NCBI GenBank assembly: GCA_905214365.1
Contig: CAJMMH010000080.1
Span: 1 to 9,915, forward strand
Direction: 5' to 3'
Length of the DNA: 9,915 bases
Source: an uncultured bacterium
Lineage (GTDB): Bacteria; Bacillota; Clostridia; Lachnospirales; Lachnospiraceae
Shown here: positions 6,285 to 9,915 of the stretch, piece by piece
Position numbering within the stretch: the stretch's first letter is position 1
Layout of the letters: each line of letters starts with the position of its first letter
Position numbers and translations under genes: made by a program
Notes under the pieces: generated by a model
What the model saw: only the letters and a program-made list of their open reading frames with translations
Told to the model about the DNA's origin: nothing
The model's database searches: none

Positions 6285-6292
6285 AAAAAAAG

Positions 6293-7531
6293 ATGAGAAA
6301 GTTGTTCAGCTTGGCACTTGCCGGATGCATGGTAGTTTCTATGGGCGCAGCTGCGTTTGCAGAGGAAACCACAACTGAGGAGGCTTCTGTAGAGGAAAGC
6401 GTAGAAGAGACTGAGGAAGCCAGAGAAGTTGTTTATGATCCGGTAGATGTTGACGACCTCAAGGTAGGTTTCATCTATATTGGCGATGAGAATGAGGGTT
6501 ATACCGCAGCTCATTACAAGGGTGCTCTGGAAATGAAGGAAGCTCTTGGCCTGTCTGATGATCAGATTGTTGTTAAGTGGAACACACCGGAAGATGAGAG
6601 CTGCTATGATGCGGCAGTTGACCTTGCAGATTCCGGATGCAATATCATTTTTGCAACCAGCTTTGGCTATGAGAGTTATATTCTCCAGGCAGCCGAGGAG
6701 TTCCCGGATGTTCAGTTCTGCCATGCAACCGGTTATCAGGCGGCTACCAGCGGACTGGACAACATGCACAATTATTTCACTTCCGTATACGAGTCCCGTT
6801 ATGTATCCGGTGTTGTTGCTGGACTTAAGCTGAACGAGATGATTGAAAACGGAGATATCACTGAGGATGAGGCAAAGATGGGTTATGTTGGTGCTTATCC
6901 GTACGCAGAGGTTATTTCCGGTTATACTTCCTTCTACCTGGGTGCAAAGTCTGTTTGTCCGAGCGTAACAATGGAAGTAAAGTATGACAACAGCTGGGGT
7001 TCCTTCGATCTTGAGAAAGAGACTGCGGAAGCTTTGATCGCGGACGGCTGTGTTCTGATTTCTCAGCACGCAGATACCACTGGCGCTCCGACTGCATGCC
7101 AGGCAGCAAAGGTTTACTGCGTTGGCTACAACATTTCTATGCTTGAGGCTGCTCCGGATTATGCGCTGACCTCTGCCTCTATTAATTGGGGTCCGTATGT
7201 AACTTATGCAGTTGATTCTGTTGTAAATGGTTATGCAATTGATACTGACTGGTGTCAGGGATATGCAGAGGGTGCTGACTGCATTACTGAACTGAATGAA
7301 AAGGTACTGCCGGAGGGTACTGCTGATAAGGTAAAGGAAATTGAAAAGGAGCTGATCGACGGAAAGCTTCATGTATTCGATACTTCTACATGGACTGTTG
7401 ACGGTGAGACTCTTGATACTTACGTAAAGAATGACGTTGAGTACATCAGCGATGGATATTTCCACGAGTCCGAGTACGGTTCCGCACCGGCATTTGATAT
7501 CATTATTGATGGTATTGAGGTTGCTGAATAA
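6293..7531 (+). CDS. BMP-family ABC transporter substrate-binding protein
   Basis: This 412-residue protein is the extracellular binding component of a BMP/PnrA-type importer, a family known for purine nucleosides and related small ligands. It starts MRKLFSLALAGC and carries a signal peptide. LAGC (residues 9-12) could be a lipobox, but the hydrophobic core before it is very short; cleavage after AFA (residue 23) by signal peptidase I is equally plausible. A strongly acidic linker (about 24-55, repeated TEE/VEE) precedes the folded domain, which opens DDLKVGFIYIGDENEGYTAAHYKGA. Further family-like segments are NIIFATSFGYE, DNSWGSF and VLISQHADTTGAP. Codon choice (GTT, GCT, TCT) differs from the flanking genes and suggests high expression. 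The ATPase and permease of the same system follow. The family is secure; the ligand is not predicted. Confidence 0.93.
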   Translation: MRKLFSLALAGCMVVSMGAAAFAEETTTEEASVEESVEETEEAREVVYDPVDVDDLKVGFIYIGDENEGYTAAHYKGALEMKEALGLSDDQIVVKWNTPEDESCYDAAVDLADSGCNIIFATSFGYESYILQAAEEFPDVQFCHATGYQAATSGLDNMHNYFTSVYESRYVSGVVAGLKLNEMIENGDITEDEAKMGYVGAYPYAEVISGYTSFYLGAKSVCPSVTMEVKYDNSWGSFDLEKETAEALIADGCVLISQHADTTGAPTACQAAKVYCVGYNISMLEAAPDYALTSASINWGPYVTYAVDSVVNGYAIDTDWCQGYAEGADCITELNEKVLPEGTADKVKEIEKELIDGKLHVFDTSTWTVDGETLDTYVKNDVEYISDGYFHESEYGSAPAFDIIIDGIEVAE

Positions 7532-7545
7532 ACAAAAGAACACCA

Positions 7546-7580
7546 CGGGAAGAGCCCGCTTTTGGTGCGGAACAAGCCGC
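7546..7580 (+). other. Two small hairpins after the bmp stop codon
   Basis: CGGG/CCCG (7546-7549 with 7555-7558) encloses AAGAG and is followed by CTTTT; GCGG/CCGC (7567-7570 with 7577-7580) comes next. Each stem has only four pairs, but they add to the folding of the spacer between the bmp and ATPase genes. Confidence 0.35.
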
Positions 7581-7598
7581 AGAGAAGCGCAGGTTCAA

Positions 7599-7635
7599 AA
7601 AGCGGAGCCGGATTCAGACTGGTTCCGCTTTCCTT
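7599..7635 (+). terminator. Hairpin terminator or attenuator between bmp and the ATPase gene
   Basis: AAAGCGGAGCC (7599-7609) pairs with GGTTCCGCTTT (7621-7631), an 11-pair stem with one G-T wobble, followed by CCTTT. A leaky terminator after a binding-protein gene is a known way to make far more binding protein than membrane components; it would also protect the bmp message from 3' decay. Confidence 0.6.
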
Positions 7636-7636
7636 T

Positions 7637-7694
7637 ATGTGCTCTCGGAAAATCAGCCGCGAAGGCAGGTGCATAAGAGATTCCGGGAGTACAT
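7637..7694 (+). other. Long 14-pair stem-loop upstream of the ATPase gene
   Basis: ATGTGCTCTCGGAA (7637-7650) pairs with TTCCGGGAGTACAT (7681-7694) along all 14 positions, two of them G-T wobbles. The 30-base loop contains a small GCC/GGC hairpin (7656-7666). The structure ends about 10 bases before the ATPase ribosome binding site. It could regulate translation of the ATPase or mark an RNA processing site. Confidence 0.55.
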
Positions 7695-7715
7695 TTCGTT
7701 ATAACGGAGGGTGCA

Positions 7716-9248
7716 GTGAGCGAAGAATACGCAATTGAGTTGAAAAATATTACCAAGCGGTTTGGGTCTGTTGTGGCCAACGATAAGGTAAATTTATATG
7801 TAAAAAAAGGAGAAATCCTTTCGATTCTCGGAGAGAACGGAAGCGGAAAGACGACGCTGATGAACATGATTTCCGGAATCTATTATCCGGATGAGGGCGA
7901 GATTTTTGTAAACGGAAAGCCGGTAATGATCCAGTCTCCGCGCGATTCGTTCCGTCTGGGAATCGGAATGATTCACCAGCATTTTAAGCTGGTTGATGTA
8001 CTGACTGCTGCTGAGAATATTATCCTGGGACTTCCGGGAAAGCAGATGCTTGATATGAATGCAGTGATTGCCGATATCAATGCGCTGACTGAGAAGTATG
8101 GATTTGATCTGGATCCGAATCAGAAAATTTACGATATGTCTGTTTCTAAAAAACAGACAGTTGAGATTGTCAAGCTGCTGTACCGCGGTGTGCATCTTCT
8201 GATTCTGGATGAGCCGACTGCGGTTCTGACTCCACAGGAGGCGGAAACACTGTTTGAGGTACTCCGCAATATGCGGGCAGCCGGTCATTCCATTATTATT
8301 ATTACCCATAAGCTGCATGAGGTTCTGTCCCTTTCTGATCGTGTGTCGGTACTGCGGAAGGGTCAGTACATCGGAACCATTGAAACAAAGGATGCGACAG
8401 AGAGCAAGCTGACGGAAATGATGGTCGGCAAGAAGGTCAGCCTGAATATCGACCGTCCAATGCCGAGGAATCCGCAGCTGCGTCTGAAGATGGAGCATAT
8501 CACCTGTGTCAATGAAGAACAGATAAAAACGCTGAATGACGTTTCCTTTACGGCAAACAGCGGAGAGATTCTTGGAATTGCCGGTGTTGCGGGAAGCGGA
8601 CAGAAAGAGCTGCTGGAGTCGATTGCCGGTCTGCAGCGCGTTGTCAGCGGCCAAATTACATATTATCCGCCGGAAGGGCAGGAGCGGCAGCTTGTCAACA
8701 TGGATCCTGGATTGATCCGTAAGCTTGGTATTCGCCTTTCCTTTGTTCCGGAGGATCGTCTTGGCATGGGCCTTGTCGCGTCCATGGACATGACGGACAA
8801 CATGATGCTGAGAGGCTATAACGACGGTCACTCATTCTTTGCAAACCGGAAAAAGCCGAGATCGCTGGCAGAAAAAATTATGCAGGATCTTGAGGTTGTA
8901 ACGCCGAGTGTCAGCGCGCCGGTCCGCAGGATGTCTGGAGGAAATGTACAGAAGGTTCTGGTCGGGCGTGAGATTGCATCCGGCCCGAAGGTGCTGATGG
9001 TGGCATATCCGGTCCGCGGACTGGATATCAATTCATCCTATACCATTTACCGCCTTCTGAATGAGCAGAAGGAGCAGGGAGCAGCGGTTATCTGTGTCGG
9101 AGAGGATCTGGATGTGCTTCTGGAGCTTTGTGACCGGATTCTGGTTCTCTGCGGCGGCCAGATCAGCGGAATTGTAGATGCGAGAAAGGCAACGAAGGAA
9201 GAGGTCGGCCTGCTGATGACGAAGACAGGGGGAAGCAAGGATGAGTAA
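7716..9248 (+). CDS. BMP-type ABC transporter ATPase with two fused nucleotide-binding domains
   Basis: This 510-residue cytoplasmic ATPase has two ABC domains in one chain, as in RbsA/MglA and YufO/NupO-type proteins. NBD1 has Walker A GENGSGKT (39-46), Walker B ILDEP (Asp165, Glu166) and switch His198, but a degraded signature MSVSKKQ (141-147). NBD2 is the mirror image: Walker A is degraded (GVAGSGQK, 290-297), its signature MSGGN (406-410) is intact, and its Walker B reads MVAYPVRGLD. One ATP site (NBD1 Walker with NBD2 signature) should therefore work and the other not, which is usual for the family. The start is GTG at 7716 with GGAGG (7706-7710) only 5 bases upstream. The 3' end overlaps the permease start by 8 bases, implying coupling. 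The role is energising uptake of the ligand held by the upstream binding protein. Confidence 0.93.
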   Translation: MSEEYAIELKNITKRFGSVVANDKVNLYVKKGEILSILGENGSGKTTLMNMISGIYYPDEGEIFVNGKPVMIQSPRDSFRLGIGMIHQHFKLVDVLTAAENIILGLPGKQMLDMNAVIADINALTEKYGFDLDPNQKIYDMSVSKKQTVEIVKLLYRGVHLLILDEPTAVLTPQEAETLFEVLRNMRAAGHSIIIITHKLHEVLSLSDRVSVLRKGQYIGTIETKDATESKLTEMMVGKKVSLNIDRPMPRNPQLRLKMEHITCVNEEQIKTLNDVSFTANSGEILGIAGVAGSGQKELLESIAGLQRVVSGQITYYPPEGQERQLVNMDPGLIRKLGIRLSFVPEDRLGMGLVASMDMTDNMMLRGYNDGHSFFANRKKPRSLAEKIMQDLEVVTPSVSAPVRRMSGGNVQKVLVGREIASGPKVLMVAYPVRGLDINSSYTIYRLLNEQKEQGAAVICVGEDLDVLLELCDRILVLCGGQISGIVDARKATKEEVGLLMTKTGGSKDE

Positions 9249-9915
9249 ACAGAATACAGCTTCAGCGAAGGAATCGCTGTTCCATATTTCAAAGAGAGAC
9301 AGCATTTCCATGGGTAAGGCAATCGGGATCCGTCTGATTGCGGTGCTGCTTGGATTAATCGTCTGTGCAGTTGTTATTGTACTTCTGACCGGTCTGAATC
9401 CGATTGAGGTATATGAAAGCCTGATATCCGGAGCAATTGGAACCACCAGAAGATTCTGGGTAACAATCCGTGATACGATGATCCTTTTGCTGATCGCAAT
9501 CGGTCTGGCACCGGCATTTAAGATGCGTTTCTGGAATACCGGAGCGGAAGGACAGGTTCTTGCCGGAGCGGCGATGACTGCGGCATTGATGATTAATTTC
9601 GGGAATTCCATTCCAGGATATATCTTGTTCCCGCTGATGTTTGTTACCAGTGCGGCCGCAGGCGCAGTATGGGGCATGATCCCGGCGTTTTTCAAGGCGC
9701 ACTGGAACACCAACGAAACATTGTTTACCTTGATGATGAATTATGTGGCGATGCAGTTTGTCAATTATTTCATCATTTTCTGGGAAAATCCGAAGGGCTC
9801 CAATACCGTTGGAACGATTAACCGTGATACTAAGGGCGGATGGCTGCCCAAGCTGTTTGGCCTGGATTACGGCTGGATGGTTGTGATTGTTCTGATTTTT
9901 GTTGTTCTGATGTTT
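9241..9915 (+). CDS. BMP-type ABC transporter permease, partial at the window end
   Basis: An ATG at 9241 opens a frame that continues past the last base, giving 225 residues with no stop. AGGGGGAAG (9227-9235) is its ribosome binding site within the end of the ATPase gene. It is an integral membrane permease of the BPD_transp_2 (RbsC/NupP-like) type: hydrophobic segments lie at about 31-50, 78-93, 104-119, 127-150, 161-181 and from 210 onward. FWNTGAEGQ (97-105) matches the NIGAEGQ signature of BMP-system permeases, and NETLFTLMMNYVA (158-170) matches the conserved NE-x-I-x-TLMLNYIA segment that follows it. These systems normally have a second permease gene, expected just beyond the window. 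Confidence 0.92.
   Translation, partial: MSKQNTASAKESLFHISKRDSISMGKAIGIRLIAVLLGLIVCAVVIVLLTGLNPIEVYESLISGAIGTTRRFWVTIRDTMILLLIAIGLAPAFKMRFWNTGAEGQVLAGAAMTAALMINFGNSIPGYILFPLMFVTSAAAGAVWGMIPAFFKAHWNTNETLFTLMMNYVAMQFVNYFIIFWENPKGSNTVGTINRDTKGGWLPKLFGLDYGWMVVIVLIFVVLMF

Noticed and set aside
6197..6292. 32-residue N-terminal extension of the BMP protein
   Set aside because: The upstream ATG lacks a ribosome binding site and lies within the leader hairpins; a signal peptide starts at 6293 with GGAGGAG 8 bases upstream.
6181..6292. Purine-type riboswitch in front of the BMP transporter
   Set aside because: The leader of about 112 bases shows only short local stems and none of the conserved purine aptamer loop sequences that I could recognise.
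6143..7546. 467-codon open frame on the - strand covering the bmp gene
   Set aside because: It is antisense to a well-supported binding-protein gene, has no recognisable domain, and its length follows from the codon bias of that gene.
1..9915. Mobile element, CRISPR array, defence island or tRNA
   Set aside because: No transposase, integrase, spaced repeat array, nuclease/helicase cassette or tRNA-like fold was seen; all coding content is metabolic, regulatory or transport.

Overview
The window reads as a chromosomal stretch from a low-to-moderate GC Gram-positive gut-type anaerobe, most likely a Lachnospiraceae member. This rests on the AGGAGG-type ribosome binding sites, the family flavour of the proteins and the style of the intergenic repeats; no 16S or other taxonomic marker is present, so it is inference. 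All seven supported genes lie on the + strand.

Layout. (1) 12-2093: an intracellular-type GH31 alpha-glycosidase resembling alpha-xylosidases, closed by a clear hairpin terminator. (2) 2094-2847: about 750 bases without a gene, holding that terminator, tandem TGTCGAA heptamers, an extended -10 promoter, a purine-rich GATAAA-repeat tract, a long hairpin, one copy of a structured intergenic repeat, a perfect TATAAT box and a 12-base perfect palindrome just before uxuA. (3) 2848-5540: uxuA and uxuB overlapping by 4 bases, giving D-fructuronate -> D-mannonate -> 2-keto-3-deoxygluconate. (4) 5621-6073: a MarR regulator that looks like the FabT branch. (5) 6074-6292: a second copy of the intergenic repeat, an inverted repeat, a near-consensus sigma-A promoter and a short leader with two mutually exclusive hairpins. 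(6) 6293-9915: a BMP-family transporter operon with a secreted or lipid-anchored binding protein, a double-NBD ATPase and the first 225 residues of a permease that runs off the window. The binding-protein and ATPase genes are separated by a structured spacer of four successive hairpins.

How the genes fit together. The GH31 enzyme and UxuAB suggest use of hemicellulose-type oligosaccharides containing hexuronic acids: the glycosidase trims neutral alpha-linked sugars and UxuAB feeds the uronic acid into the KDG pathway. Uronate isomerase, KDG kinase and KDPG aldolase are not in the window. The transporter belongs to the family that takes up purine nucleosides and related small molecules, and whether it has any link to uronate use cannot be decided here. 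The MarR gene sits between the two modules and could control either, neither, or a distant fatty-acid regulon.

No mobile element, CRISPR array, tRNA or rRNA was seen. I do not claim a wholly new system. The least ordinary material is noncoding: the long uxuA leader, the repeat shared by 2632 and 6078, and the hairpin array between the binding-protein and ATPase genes.
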